Of a DNA stretch of 64,000 nt, positions 21,529-30,002 are shown piece by piece. The translations under genes and the position numbers were made by a program. The stretch's first letter is position 1. The number at the start of each line of letters is the position of its first letter. Under the pieces are notes generated by a model. That model was not told where the DNA came from and searched no databases. It was given only the letters and a program-made list of their open reading frames with translations. The stretch comes from Microcella humidisoli (GTDB lineage Bacteria > Actinomycetota > Actinomycetes > Actinomycetales > Microbacteriaceae): the NCBI RefSeq assembly GCF_024362325.1, contig NZ_CP101497.1, positions 1,736,001 through 1,800,000 of the forward strand, given 5' to 3'.

Positions 21529-22653
21529 GTGACCGAGCAGACCGTAGCGCCGACCGCAGCGCCCGCCGAGCTGCCGGTTCACGAGGGCGTCGTGGCGCTG
21601 ACGGCGGCGATGGTCGACATCGCGAGCGTCTCAGGCGATGAGCGGATGCTCGCCGACGCGATCGAGCGCGCGCTGAGCATCCACGCCCCGCACCTCGAGG
21701 TGCTGCGCGACGGCGACGCGATCGTCGCCCGCACGCGCCTCGGCCGGGCGCAGCGGGTCGTGATCGCGGGCCACATCGATACGGTGCCAGTCAACGACAA
21801 CCTGCCCAGCCGCCTCGAGGGCGACGCCCTCACCGGCACGCTGCACGGCCGCGGCACGGTCGACATGAAAGGCGGCTGCGCGGTCATGCTCGCGCTCGCG
21901 GTCGCACTCGAGGCGCCCGCCTACGACGTGACGTGGGTCTGGTACGACCACGAGGAGGTCGAGGCGAGCCTCAACGGCCTCGGCCGGCTCGCGCGCACGC
22001 GGCCCGAGCTGCTCGCGGCCGACTTCGCGATTCTCGGCGAGCCGTCGAACGCCGTCGTCGAAGGCGGCTGCAACGGCACGATGCGCGTCGAGCTGCGGGC
22101 GACCGGGCGTCGCGCGCATTCGGCCCGCGCCTGGATGGGCGAGAACGCCATCCACGCCCTCGCAACCGCCCTCGCGGCGCTCGCCGCCTACGAGCCGCGC
22201 GCGATCGAGGTCGACGGACTCGTCTACCGCGAGGGCCTCAACGCGGTGGCCGTCAGCGGGGGAGTCGCGGGCAACGTCATCCCCGACGACGCCGTGCTGA
22301 CCGTCAACTACCGTTTCGCCCCCGACAAGAGCGTCGCCGAGGCCGAGCAGTACCTGCGCGAGCTGTTCAGCGCCGCGGCCCCCGAACTGCGCCTGACCGT
22401 TACCGACGCGGCCGGCGGGGCGCGCCCGGGGCTGGATGCGCCGCTCGCGCAGCACTTCATGGCCGCGGTCGGCGGCACCCCGGCGCCCAAGTACGGCTGG
22501 ACCGACGTCGCCCGGTTCGCCGAGCTCGGCATCCCCGCCGTCAACTACGGCCCCGGCGACCCCTCGCTCGCGCACACCGACGATGAGCGCGTGCCGGTCG
22601 AGCAGATCATCGCCTGCGAGCGCGGGCTGCGGGCGTGGTTGAGCGGGGCGTGA
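21529..22653 (+). CDS. dapE: Succinyl-diaminopimelate desuccinylase
   Basis: 374 residues from the GTG at 21529, which lies 6 nt after a TACCCT -10 (leaderless type). M20 metallopeptidase: zinc ligand His in VVIAGHIDTVPVND (about residues 82-95), the GRGTVDMKGG motif, catalytic Glu in WYDHEEVEAS, then a dimerisation domain. Releases LL-DAP for lysine and cell wall. Overlaps the next gene by 4 nt. Confidence 0.95.
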   Translation: MTEQTVAPTAAPAELPVHEGVVALTAAMVDIASVSGDERMLADAIERALSIHAPHLEVLRDGDAIVARTRLGRAQRVVIAGHIDTVPVNDNLPSRLEGDALTGTLHGRGTVDMKGGCAVMLALAVALEAPAYDVTWVWYDHEEVEASLNGLGRLARTRPELLAADFAILGEPSNAVVEGGCNGTMRVELRATGRRAHSARAWMGENAIHALATALAALAAYEPRAIEVDGLVYREGLNAVAVSGGVAGNVIPDDAVLTVNYRFAPDKSVAEAEQYLRELFSAAAPELRLTVTDAAGGARPGLDAPLAQHFMAAVGGTPAPKYGWTDVARFAELGIPAVNYGPGDPSLAHTDDERVPVEQIIACERGLRAWLSGA

Positions 22654-24023
22654 GCGCGCAGCGGCCGACGGCGTTCGCCGACCTGCGCGCCCGCGCGGGG
22701 GCACCCGCGAGCCGGGGTGGTGCCGCGCTCGATCGCCTGCGCCGCCTGCCCTGGTGGGTCGGCGTGCTGGGCATCTGGGGTGCCTCGCGGGTCATCACCA
22801 CGAGCATCCTGCTGTCGTTCGCGTCGCGGCAGGGCGAGAACGCGTGGACGGGCGCGACCCCCGGCTACCTCGACTTCTCCCGGCTGTGGGATGCCCACTG
22901 GTACTACATCATCGCCGCGGTCGGGTACCCCGATGAGATTCCGCGCGACGAGAAGGGACTCGCGGGGGAGAGCGCGTGGGCCTTCATGCCCGTGTACCCG
23001 GGGCTCGTGCGCATCGGCATGGCCCTGACCGGCGACTTCTCGGCGCAGGGATTCGCGGCGGTCGCGGTGACGATCTCGGTGCTCGCGAGCCTTGCGGCCG
23101 CGCTGCTGTTCTTCGTGCTCGCCCGGCGCTGGCTCACCGCGGGCACCGCGATGCTCGCCACCGCGCTCTTCTGCGTCGCCCCGCTCTCGCCCATCATGCA
23201 GGTCGGCTACGCGGAGTCGCTGCACCTCGCGCTGCTGTTCGGTGCGCTCATCCTCGTGCTCGATCGGCGCTGGGTGCTGCTGCCCGTCGTCGTCACCGTC
23301 ATGGCGCTCACGCGGCCGAGCGGGCTCGCCTTCGCCCTGCTGCTCGTGCTGGTGTGGGGCTGGCGGTGGATGCGCCGCCGCGACGAGCCCTTCGAGACCC
23401 GCGAGCGGGTGCGGCTCGGTGCGGCGGCCGTCGTCGCCGGCTTCGCCGGCCTCGCCTGGCCGGGCATCGTCGCGCTCTCGACGGGCGAGCTGCGCGGGTA
23501 CCTCGAGACCGAGCTCGCCTGGCGCCGGCCGTACATCGGCGACGTCGACCTGCTGCCGTTCACGCCGTGGTGGCAGGGGGCGCAGTGGTGGGCGGGCCAG
23601 CAGTGGTGGCCGGGCCCCGCGCTGCCGGGGCTGCCGTGGTCGGCGGGGGAGGTGCTCGGGCCGGTCATCCTGATCGCGGTGCTGGCCCTCGCGGCAGCGG
23701 CGTTCGCCCTGCCCGCGATGCGCCGCATGCCGATCGAGCTGCGGTTCTGGATCGTCGCCTATGCGCTCTACCTGCTCGCGGTGTTCTTCCCGCAGTCGAG
23801 CACGTTCCGGCTGCTCGTGCCGCTCGCTCCCGTGCTCGGAGCGCTCGCGCTCGGCATCGTGAGCGTCGGCACCGGCCGCATCGCCGGGGGATGGTCGCCC
23901 GCAGCGGCGCGCGGGCTGCGGGTCGGCCTCGCCGTGCTCGCGATCGTGCTCGGGGTGCTCGGCCAGATCGCGTGGGTGCATATCGGCTGGTGGGTCGACG
24001 GCTACGACTGGACCCCGCCCTGA
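22650..24023 (+). CDS. Polytopic membrane protein, probable GT-C mannosyltransferase (PIG-V-like)
   Basis: 457 residues from the GTG at 22650, chosen for the GTGA overlap with dapE; the frame could start 15 nt earlier. About ten membrane helices. The loop after helix 1 has WDAHWYYIIAAVGYPDE, which resembles the WD-x-x-W-Y region of PIG-V/GT-C transferases that use polyprenyl-phosphate sugars. Likely adds a sugar to a lipid or protein on the outer face; substrate not deducible. Confidence 0.75.
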   Translation: MSAQRPTAFADLRARAGAPASRGGAALDRLRRLPWWVGVLGIWGASRVITTSILLSFASRQGENAWTGATPGYLDFSRLWDAHWYYIIAAVGYPDEIPRDEKGLAGESAWAFMPVYPGLVRIGMALTGDFSAQGFAAVAVTISVLASLAAALLFFVLARRWLTAGTAMLATALFCVAPLSPIMQVGYAESLHLALLFGALILVLDRRWVLLPVVVTVMALTRPSGLAFALLLVLVWGWRWMRRRDEPFETRERVRLGAAAVVAGFAGLAWPGIVALSTGELRGYLETELAWRRPYIGDVDLLPFTPWWQGAQWWAGQQWWPGPALPGLPWSAGEVLGPVILIAVLALAAAAFALPAMRRMPIELRFWIVAYALYLLAVFFPQSSTFRLLVPLAPVLGALALGIVSVGTGRIAGGWSPAAARGLRVGLAVLAIVLGVLGQIAWVHIGWWVDGYDWTPP

Positions 24024-24133
24024 TCGGCGGGTGAACAGCCGCTGAACCCGGTGCTGTGCGGGCCCGCTCGATTTAGCCGTTGGGCGACTGTGAGGGATAA
24101 TAAAAGGCACTGTTCAGCGAAAGGGGAGACCAC

Positions 24134-24301
24134 ATGGCAGCCATGAAGCCCAGGACCGGCGACGGCCCGATGGAGGCTGTCAAGGAGGGTCGCCTCATCA
24201 TCGTGCGCGTGCCGCTCGAGGGTGGCGGACGCCTCGTGGTGTCGGTCAACGACGACGAGGCCAAAGAGCTGCACGACGCGCTCGCGGCCGCGATCGGCTA
24301 G
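24134..24301 (+). CDS. DUF3117 small protein
   Basis: 55 residues, ATG at 24134 with AAGGGGAG before it. Sequence begins MAAMKPRTGDGPMEAVKEGR, followed by a VRVPLEGGGRLVVS strand and a short helix, matching the strictly conserved actinobacterial DUF3117 family (Rv1211 type). Function unknown. A GATAAT -10-like element sits at 24096-24101. Confidence 0.93.
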   Translation: MAAMKPRTGDGPMEAVKEGRLIIVRVPLEGGGRLVVSVNDDEAKELHDALAAAIG

Positions 24302-24356
24302 CGCACCCCGACGTCGCTCGCCGCGCCCTCGGCGCGGTCGCACCACTGCGCCGCAC

Positions 24357-24986
24357 TCAGCGCGCGGTGATCAGTTGCAGCAGTCCATCGCCGACGGGCG
24401 AGATCGCCACGTGCACAGCCGGCGATTCGCGCAGCTCGGCGATCAGCCCGCGCAGGTCGGCCGTCACGCCGTCGCGTTTGGCGGGGTCGGCCACGGTGTC
24501 GCGCCACAGCGCGTGCGGAACCAGCACGGCACCGCCCGCGCGCACGAGGCGCAGTGCGTGCTCGACGTACTCGAGCAGCGATGCCGCGTCGGCGTCGATC
24601 AGCACGACGTCGTAGTCGTGCTCGTTCATGCGCGGGAGCACGTCGGCTGCGCGTCCCGTGATGAGGCGCACGCGTGCGGGTGCGTGCCCGGCCTCCGTGA
24701 AGTGCCGGCGGGCGGCTTCGTGGTGGTCGGCTTCGACGTCGATCGAGGTGAGCTGCGCATCCGGAGCCCCCTGCAGCAGCCAGAGGCCCGAGACGCCGAT
24801 GCCGGTGCCGATCTCGATGATCGATTCGGCCGCGAGGGCGGCGGCGATGACGGCGAGCTGGGCTCCCGTGGCGGGGCTCACGGCCTCGACGCCGAGCTCG
24901 AGCGACTGCGCGCGCGCGCCGCGGACGACGTCGGGTTCGACCGTCTGGTCTTCGACGTACTTCCACGACAGGTCTTTGCTGGCCAC
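24357..24986 (-). CDS. O-methyltransferase, SAM-dependent
   Basis: 209 residues from a GTG with AAGGAG upstream. Class I methyltransferase of the caffeoyl-CoA/catechol type: SAM loop IEIGTGIGVSGLWLL (about residues 74-88), the acidic SIDVEAD strand, and DVVLIDADAASLLEYVEHAL. Its position between DUF3117 and tatB matches conserved actinobacterial order (Rv1220c-like). Substrate unknown. Confidence 0.9.
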   Translation of the reverse strand: MASKDLSWKYVEDQTVEPDVVRGARAQSLELGVEAVSPATGAQLAVIAAALAAESIIEIGTGIGVSGLWLLQGAPDAQLTSIDVEADHHEAARRHFTEAGHAPARVRLITGRAADVLPRMNEHDYDVVLIDADAASLLEYVEHALRLVRAGGAVLVPHALWRDTVADPAKRDGVTADLRGLIAELRESPAVHVAISPVGDGLLQLITAR

Positions 24987-25048
24987 GGTGCTCCTTCTCC
25001 GCCCCAGCCTAGGGCGAAGACCTCAGCCGACCGGGCTATTCTCGAGGG

Positions 25049-25438
25049 GTGTCCTGGGGTCTGACGTTCGAGAAGCTGCTGCTCATCGGGCTGATCGCGG
25101 TCATCCTCATCGGCCCCGACCGCCTGCCGGGCTACGCCGCGCAGTTCGGGCGGCTCATCCGCTCTCTGCGCGACATGGCCAACGGTGCCAAAGAGCGCAT
25201 GCGCGACGAGATGGGTCCCGACTACGACGACGTCGACTGGAAGAAGCTCGACCCGCGCCAGTACGACCCGCGCCGCATCATCCGCGAGGCGCTCACGGAC
25301 GAGCCCGCGCCGGCGACCCGCCCGGGTCAGGCCGCGGGGGCCGGTGCTGCGGCGCCGGTGCGCGAGTCGGCGTACGCGCAGCGGCAGCGGTTGATCCGCG
25401 AGGGCAGGCCCGCGCCGTTCGACTCCGAGGCGACCTAG
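25049..25438 (+). CDS. tatB: Sec-independent translocase subunit TatB
   Basis: 129 residues; GTG 6 nt after a TATTCT -10. One N-terminal membrane helix (EKLLLIGLIAVILIGPDRLP, residues 8-27), then an amphipathic helix (RLIRSLRDMANGAKERM) and a disordered Pro/Ala tail, as in TatB. The DYDDVDWKKLDPRQYDPRR segment is typical of actinobacterial TatB. Recognises twin-arginine substrates with TatC, which is not in the window. Confidence 0.93.
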   Translation: MSWGLTFEKLLLIGLIAVILIGPDRLPGYAAQFGRLIRSLRDMANGAKERMRDEMGPDYDDVDWKKLDPRQYDPRRIIREALTDEPAPATRPGQAAGAGAAAPVRESAYAQRQRLIREGRPAPFDSEAT

Positions 25439-25488
25439 GTCTCGTCTGGCGGGATGCCCGGCCAAGGCTCGCGCGGAGCTCGCCCGGA

Positions 25489-25590
25489 GCTCGTGCCCCG
25501 CTGTTCGGGGTGTGAGTCACCCGCTCAGCGTTCTCGCGGGGCTCGTGCCCCGCTGCTCGTGGGGGGAGTCGCCCGCTCAGCGCTCGCCGA
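25489..25590 (+). repeat. 52-bp direct repeat covering the 3' end of the LysR gene
   Basis: Copies start at gctcgtgccccgctg (25489 and 25541) and share cccgctcag (25520 and 25572), spacing 52 bp with several mismatches. Copy 2 contains the stop codon of the minus-strand LysR gene; copy 1 lies beyond it in the gap to tatB. Confidence 0.8.
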
Positions 25591-26503
25591 CCGTGCGGTA
25601 GCCCTCGACGACCCGCGTCGCCTCGGCCTGGAGCAGCTCGAGCACGCGGCGCACGCTCGGTCGCTCGGCCCGGTCGGCACGCATGAGCGCCGAGATCTGC
25701 CGCTCGGCGGGCAACCCCGTGATGGGGCGGGTGACGATGCCGTTGCCGTGGCTGCGGGTCGTGAACCGCGGCAGGATGGCGATGCCGATGCCCGCGGCGA
25801 CGAGTCGCTCGACGATGAGGTTGTCCATGACGCGCTGCACGATGCGGGGCTCGCGCCCGACGGCCGCCCCCAGGCGCTCGAGCACGCGGTCGTAGGGGTA
25901 GCCCGTCGGAGCGCCGATCCACGGTTCGTCGACGAGGTCGGTGAGCCGCACGACGCTCTTCTCGACGAGCGGGTGGCCGGCGGGCAGCGCGACGTCGAAC
26001 GGTTCGGTCATGAGCGGCACGACGCGCAGCCCGTTCTCGCGCCAATGGGCGGGGATGCCCTGCGAATCGGCGATGACGATGTCGTAGTCGGGCGTCAGCT
26101 GCGCGAAGTCGGGCAACGGCATGTCGTGGTCGGTGATGACGACCTCGAGGCCCGGCTCGCTGGCGATCGCGCGCAGCACACCCGGCAGCAGCATCTGCCC
26201 GGCCGTCGGGAACGCGCTGACCGAGACCGAGCCCTGGGGGCTCTGCGTGAACTCGAGCCAGAGCGCTTCAGCCGATTCGATCGCCACGGCGATGCGGCGG
26301 GCGGTGTCGGCGAGCGCGAGGCCCGCTCCGGTGAGCACGATCCCGCGCCCGTGGCGTTCGGTGAGGGGAACGCCGACCTCGGCCTCGAGCACCTTGAGCT
26401 GTTGCGAGACGGCGGATGCGGTGCGGTGGGTTGCCGTGGCGACGGCGGTGATGCTGCCTCGGTCGGCGAGCTCGCGCAGCAGCTGGAGGCGGCGGATGTC
26501 CAT
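25577..26503 (-). CDS. LysR-family transcriptional regulator
   Basis: 308 residues. N-terminal winged helix (MDIRRLQLLRELADRGSITA, then ATHRTASAVSQQLKVLEAEVGVPL, residues 1-46) and a periplasmic-binding-like effector domain (about 90-295). A TAGTAT -10 lies 6 nt before the ATG, inside an inverted repeat (AATACT-N13-AGTATT, 26509-26533) that is a likely autoregulatory site. The only divergent gene is a 36-residue membrane ORF. Effector and target unknown. Confidence 0.92.
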   Translation of the reverse strand: MDIRRLQLLRELADRGSITAVATATHRTASAVSQQLKVLEAEVGVPLTERHGRGIVLTGAGLALADTARRIAVAIESAEALWLEFTQSPQGSVSVSAFPTAGQMLLPGVLRAIASEPGLEVVITDHDMPLPDFAQLTPDYDIVIADSQGIPAHWRENGLRVVPLMTEPFDVALPAGHPLVEKSVVRLTDLVDEPWIGAPTGYPYDRVLERLGAAVGREPRIVQRVMDNLIVERLVAAGIGIAILPRFTTRSHGNGIVTRPITGLPAERQISALMRADRAERPSVRRVLELLQAEATRVVEGYRTVGER

Positions 26504-26508
26504 ACTCC

Positions 26509-26533
26509 AATACTAAAGACAAACTGAAGTATT
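26509..26533. promoter_or_regulatory. Inverted repeat upstream of the LysR gene
   Basis: AATACT (26509-26514) and AGTATT (26528-26533) separated by 13 nt, overlapping the LysR -10. The region is clearly AT-richer than its surroundings. A LysR-type operator is plausible. Confidence 0.5.
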
Positions 26534-26612
26534 AGTTCAGAAAGTATCGATTGTGCTAAACACTGACGCGCGGTGGAATAGACCTGTTCAGGAAACCAAG
26601 GAGACCCCCGAC

Positions 26613-26723
26613 ATGACCGCCGTGCTCATCACCATCGCCCTTCTCGCTGTCGCCGCTGTTGCCGCGACGATCGTGACCGCTGCTCGCGACGGCTACCGTC
26701 GCGTTCCTGCGATCCAGCGCTGA
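26613..26723 (+). CDS. 36-residue single-pass membrane protein
   Basis: ATG at 26613 with a good AAGGAG site (26598-26603) and TGA at 26721-26723. The product is one hydrophobic helix (residues 3-22, VLITIALLAVAAVAATIV) followed by a basic tail ARDGYRRVPAIQR, an N-out/C-in topology by charge. It is divergent from the LysR gene with a 109-bp gap that holds a possible promoter (TTGTGC-N18-GGAATA from 26551). Not a recognised family; short but the coding bias, ribosome site and context support it. Confidence 0.6.
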   Translation: MTAVLITIALLAVAAVAATIVTAARDGYRRVPAIQR

Positions 26724-26846
26724 GCCCGGCGCCCTCGGGCGCTCCCGCGACGGCCGTCGGACCTCGTGCTCGCCTTTCCAGGGGCGGGCGCGGGATCCGG
26801 CGGCCGTCGTCGTTGGCGCGACGCGAATCGCGGCCGCCCCTTCTGG

Positions 26847-28076
26847 TCAGCGCGGGCTGAGGCCGAGCTTGCGGCCCGCGAGTCCTCGACCGCGCGCGGC
26901 CAGCTCGCCCGCCAGCCGCGTGATCGCGTCGCCCGCCGCGTCGCCCGGACGCAGCACGATCGGCTCACCGGCGTCGCCGCCCTCGCGCAGGGCGATGCTC
27001 AGCGGGATCTGCGCGAGCAGCGGCACCTCGAGGCGCGCCGCCGTCTCCGCACCGCCGCCCGAGCCGAAGAGCTCGAGCACGCTGCCATCGGGCTGCGCGA
27101 GCCCCGCCATGTTCTCGACGACGCCGATGACGGTCTGCCCCGTCTGGCGGGCGACGAGTCCTGAGCGCTCGGCGACATCGGCCGCGGCCTGCTGCGGCGT
27201 CGTCACGACGAGCACCTCGGCGTGCGGCAGCAGCTGCCCGGCCGAGATCGCCACGTCGCCCGTGCCGGGAGGCATGTCGAGCAGCAGCACGTCGAGGTCG
27301 CCGAAGTGCACGTCGGTGAGGAACTGCTGCACGGTGCGGTGCAGCATGGGCCCCCGCCACGAGACCGCGGTGCGGGCATCCACGAACATGCCGATCGAGA
27401 TCACGGCCACGCCGTGCGCGCGCGGCGGCATGATGAGCCCGCCGACCTGGGTCGGCTTGGCGTCGGCGATGCCGAGCAGGCCCGGGATCGAGAAGCCGAA
27501 CACGTCGGCATCGATGAGCCCCACGCGCAGCCCTCGCCCGGCCAGGGCGACCGCGAGGTTCGCCGTGAGCGTCGACTTGCCGACGCCGCCCTTGCCGCTC
27601 GTGACGGCGATGATGCGCGTGAGCGAGTCGGCCGTGAACGGGTGACCGGTCGGCCGGTCGCCGCGCAGGCGCGCGATGAGGGCATCGCGCGTCGCGGCAT
27701 CCATGACCCCGACGTCGACCGCCACCTCGCCGACCCCGTCGACCCCGGATGCGGCCGCCCGCACATCGCGCTCGATCGCGCTCGCCGCGGGGCAGCCGAC
27801 GATCGTCAGCCGCAGATCGATGTCGACGCGGTCGCCCTGCGCGCGCACGCGCGGCACCATGTCGAGCTCCGTGATGGGGCGCCGGATCTCGGGGTCGATG
27901 ACCCGCGCGAGCGCCTGCCGCACGGCGAGCGCGAGCGGGTGCTGCTCGTCGCTGGCGGGGGGCGTCGCGTCGGTGTGTGCCGTCGCGTCGGCGTGTGCCC
28001 TCGCGTCGGCGCGTGCGCCGCGCACCGGGTGCTGCTCGTCGCTGGGCGGCGGCGGCGGGGGAGTGCTGGGCGTCAT
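26847..28076 (-). CDS. mrp: Mrp/NBP35-family P-loop ATPase (ApbC)
   Basis: 409 residues. Iron-sulfur cluster carrier family. N-terminal DUF59/FeS-assembly domain (about residues 48-125) and ParA-like ATPase with deviant Walker A TSGKGGVGKST (about 154-164), and DMPPGTGD switch. The C-terminal CxxC of many Mrp proteins is absent (the region reads ENMAGLAQPDGS). The first ~45 residues are a repeat-derived extension: SDEQHP occurs twice, flanking Ala/His/Asp/Thr repeats. Overlaps the DUF1003 gene by 4 nt. Confidence 0.92.
   Translation of the reverse strand: MTPSTPPPPPPSDEQHPVRGARADARAHADATAHTDATPPASDEQHPLALAVRQALARVIDPEIRRPITELDMVPRVRAQGDRVDIDLRLTIVGCPAASAIERDVRAAASGVDGVGEVAVDVGVMDAATRDALIARLRGDRPTGHPFTADSLTRIIAVTSGKGGVGKSTLTANLAVALAGRGLRVGLIDADVFGFSIPGLLGIADAKPTQVGGLIMPPRAHGVAVISIGMFVDARTAVSWRGPMLHRTVQQFLTDVHFGDLDVLLLDMPPGTGDVAISAGQLLPHAEVLVVTTPQQAAADVAERSGLVARQTGQTVIGVVENMAGLAQPDGSVLELFGSGGGAETAARLEVPLLAQIPLSIALREGGDAGEPIVLRPGDAAGDAITRLAGELAARGRGLAGRKLGLSPR
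27936..28045 (-). repeat. Nested duplications at the mrp 5' end
   Basis: A 20-bp direct repeat (27936-27955 and 28026-28045, identical) flanks three 18-bp repeats (tcgcgtcgg at 27965, 27983, 28001). All are in frame and encode the extra N-terminal residues of Mrp. Confidence 0.85.
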
Positions 28077-28657
28077 CGGTCGCGGGCGTTGCGGGCCAGG
28101 TCGTCTTCGGCGGCGGCCTCGGCCTGGGCGTCGTTCTCGTCGTCGCGACGCTCGAGCTCGTCGAGCAGGGCGCGCAGCTCAGAGCGCAGGAACTCTTTCG
28201 TCGCGACGTCCTTCATCGCCAGGCGCAGCGCGACGACCTCGCGCGCGAGGTACTCGGTGTCGGCGAGGTTGCGCTCGGCGCGCTGGCGGTCCTGCTCGAT
28301 CTGCACGCGGTCGCGGTCGTCCTGCCGGTTCTGCGCGAGCAGGATCATCGGCGCGGCGTACGAAGCCTGCAGCGAGAGGATGAGCGTGAGCAGCGTGAAG
28401 TTGAGGGCGCGCGGGTCGAACTGCGCGTCGACCGGCGCGACGGAGTTGTAGACGAGCCAGACGACGACGAACACCGACATGCCGACGAGGAACCACGGCG
28501 TTCCCATGCCGCGCGCGAACGCCTCCGAGAACCGCCCCATGCGGTCGTTGCCGCTCGAGAACCGCGGCACGAACGGCGTGCGCATGCCCTTGGGTGAGTC
28601 GAGGCGCACCTCGGGGCGGCGCGAGCCCCGACGGCGATCGCCCTCACGCCGTGCCAT
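28073..28657 (-). CDS. DUF1003 membrane protein
   Basis: 194 residues from the ATG at 28657 (GAAGGG site upstream; the frame could extend 7 codons). Two membrane helices (about residues 55-80 and 92-115, with LILSLQASYAAPMILLAQNRQ), then a long charged coiled coil. DUF1003 family, function unknown; its place between mrp and the MgtE-like gene is conserved in actinobacteria. Overlaps the MgtE-like gene end by 14 nt. Confidence 0.88.
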   Translation of the reverse strand: MARREGDRRRGSRRPEVRLDSPKGMRTPFVPRFSSGNDRMGRFSEAFARGMGTPWFLVGMSVFVVVWLVYNSVAPVDAQFDPRALNFTLLTLILSLQASYAAPMILLAQNRQDDRDRVQIEQDRQRAERNLADTEYLAREVVALRLAMKDVATKEFLRSELRALLDELERRDDENDAQAEAAAEDDLARNARDR

Positions 28658-29966
28658 GACCGGCCCTTCGTGCGGCAACGGTGCCGCGACGGCGTGAGGC
28701 CGCGGCGGGGCTTCCCGCGGGGGGCGTCCCCTCGTGATCGGCGCTGCGCCAGTCGTCGGGCAGGAGGTAGTCGAGCACGTCGTCGATCGTCACGACGCCC
28801 ACCAGCCGGTGGTGCTCGTCGACGACGGGCAACGACACGAGGTCGTAGCTCGCGAGGCGCCGTGAGACTTCGGCGGCTGACGTCTCGGGGCTGACCGGCT
28901 CGACGCTGCGGTCGAGGATCGTGCCGAGCCGTTCGTGCGGCGGGTAGCGGAGCATCCTCTGGAAGTGGACCATGCCGAGGAAGCGGCCGGTGGGCGGCTC
29001 GTACGGGGGCAGGGTGACGCAGATCGCAGCCCCGATCGCGGGGGCGAGCTCGTGACGACGGATGAGGGCGAGCCCTTCGGCGACCGTCGCATCGGCCGAG
29101 ACGATGATGGGCTCGGTCGTCATGAGTCCGCCCGCGGTGTCGGCGTCGTAGCTCAGCAGGAAGCGGACGTCGTCGGCCTCTTCCGGCTCCATGAGGTCGA
29201 GCAGGGCCTCACCCCGCAGCACCGGCAGTTGGGCGATGAGGTCGGCGGCGTCGTCGGGCTCCATCTGGTCGAGCACATCGGCGGCGCGCTCGTCGTCGAG
29301 CTGCGAGATGATCTGCACCTGCTCGGTCTCGGGCATCTCTTCGAGGGCGTCGGCGAGTCGTTCGTCGGAGAGCTCTTCGGCGACTTCGATGCGGCGCGAC
29401 TCGGGCAGTTCGAGCAACGAGGTGGCGAGGTCGGCAGGCAGCAGCTCGTTGTAGGCGGCGACGAGCTGCTCGGCGCTCTGCGGCTGGCCCGCTGCGGCGT
29501 CCTCGGCGACGTCGCTCCACCGAACGAAGAGGGTGCTGCCTTTCGAGAACGGGGTGGGCACGGCGCGCGGCTTGCGCACGAAGAGCTGGTCGACGGCCCA
29601 CTCACCCGGGCCGGACTCGAGAATCGCGACGTCTTCGATCGTCGCCGAGGTGCCGCCCTCGCGGAGCGTCACCGAGCGGCCGACGAGCTCGGCGAGCACG
29701 CGCACCTCGCCGCCGCGCTGCGCGAAGCGACGCAGGTTGATGAGCCCGGTGGTGATGACCTGCCCGCCGCTCATGCTCGTGACGCGGCCGATCGACAGGA
29801 AGACGCGGCGCCGCCCAGGAACCTCGACGACGAGGCCTACGACCCGCGGCGGATCGTTACGCCGGTAGACGACGAGCACATCGCGCACGCGACCCACGCG
29901 GTCGCCCGCGGGGTCGAAGACGGCGCACCCCGACAGGCGCGCGACGAAGACTCGGGCGGTGCTCAC
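28644..29966 (-). CDS. MgtE-like protein without a membrane domain (PRC-barrel, MgtE_N, two CBS)
   Basis: 440 residues. N-terminal PRC-barrel-like beta domain (about 1-110), MgtE N superhelical domain (about 160-275; repeats such as DERLADALEEMPETEQVQI and DERAADVLDQMEPDDAADLIAQL) and a CBS pair (about 285-405). The transmembrane channel domain of true MgtE magnesium transporters is missing, so it is a soluble, probably Mg2+- or nucleotide-sensing protein. GTG start 6 nt after a TATGGT -10. Confidence 0.88.
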   Translation of the reverse strand: MSTARVFVARLSGCAVFDPAGDRVGRVRDVLVVYRRNDPPRVVGLVVEVPGRRRVFLSIGRVTSMSGGQVITTGLINLRRFAQRGGEVRVLAELVGRSVTLREGGTSATIEDVAILESGPGEWAVDQLFVRKPRAVPTPFSKGSTLFVRWSDVAEDAAAGQPQSAEQLVAAYNELLPADLATSLLELPESRRIEVAEELSDERLADALEEMPETEQVQIISQLDDERAADVLDQMEPDDAADLIAQLPVLRGEALLDLMEPEEADDVRFLLSYDADTAGGLMTTEPIIVSADATVAEGLALIRRHELAPAIGAAICVTLPPYEPPTGRFLGMVHFQRMLRYPPHERLGTILDRSVEPVSPETSAAEVSRRLASYDLVSLPVVDEHHRLVGVVTIDDVLDYLLPDDWRSADHEGTPPAGSPAAASRRRGTVAARRAGHGTA

Positions 29967-30002
29967 GGCTCAACCATATCCCCGGGCTGTCAGAATGACG
30001 GG

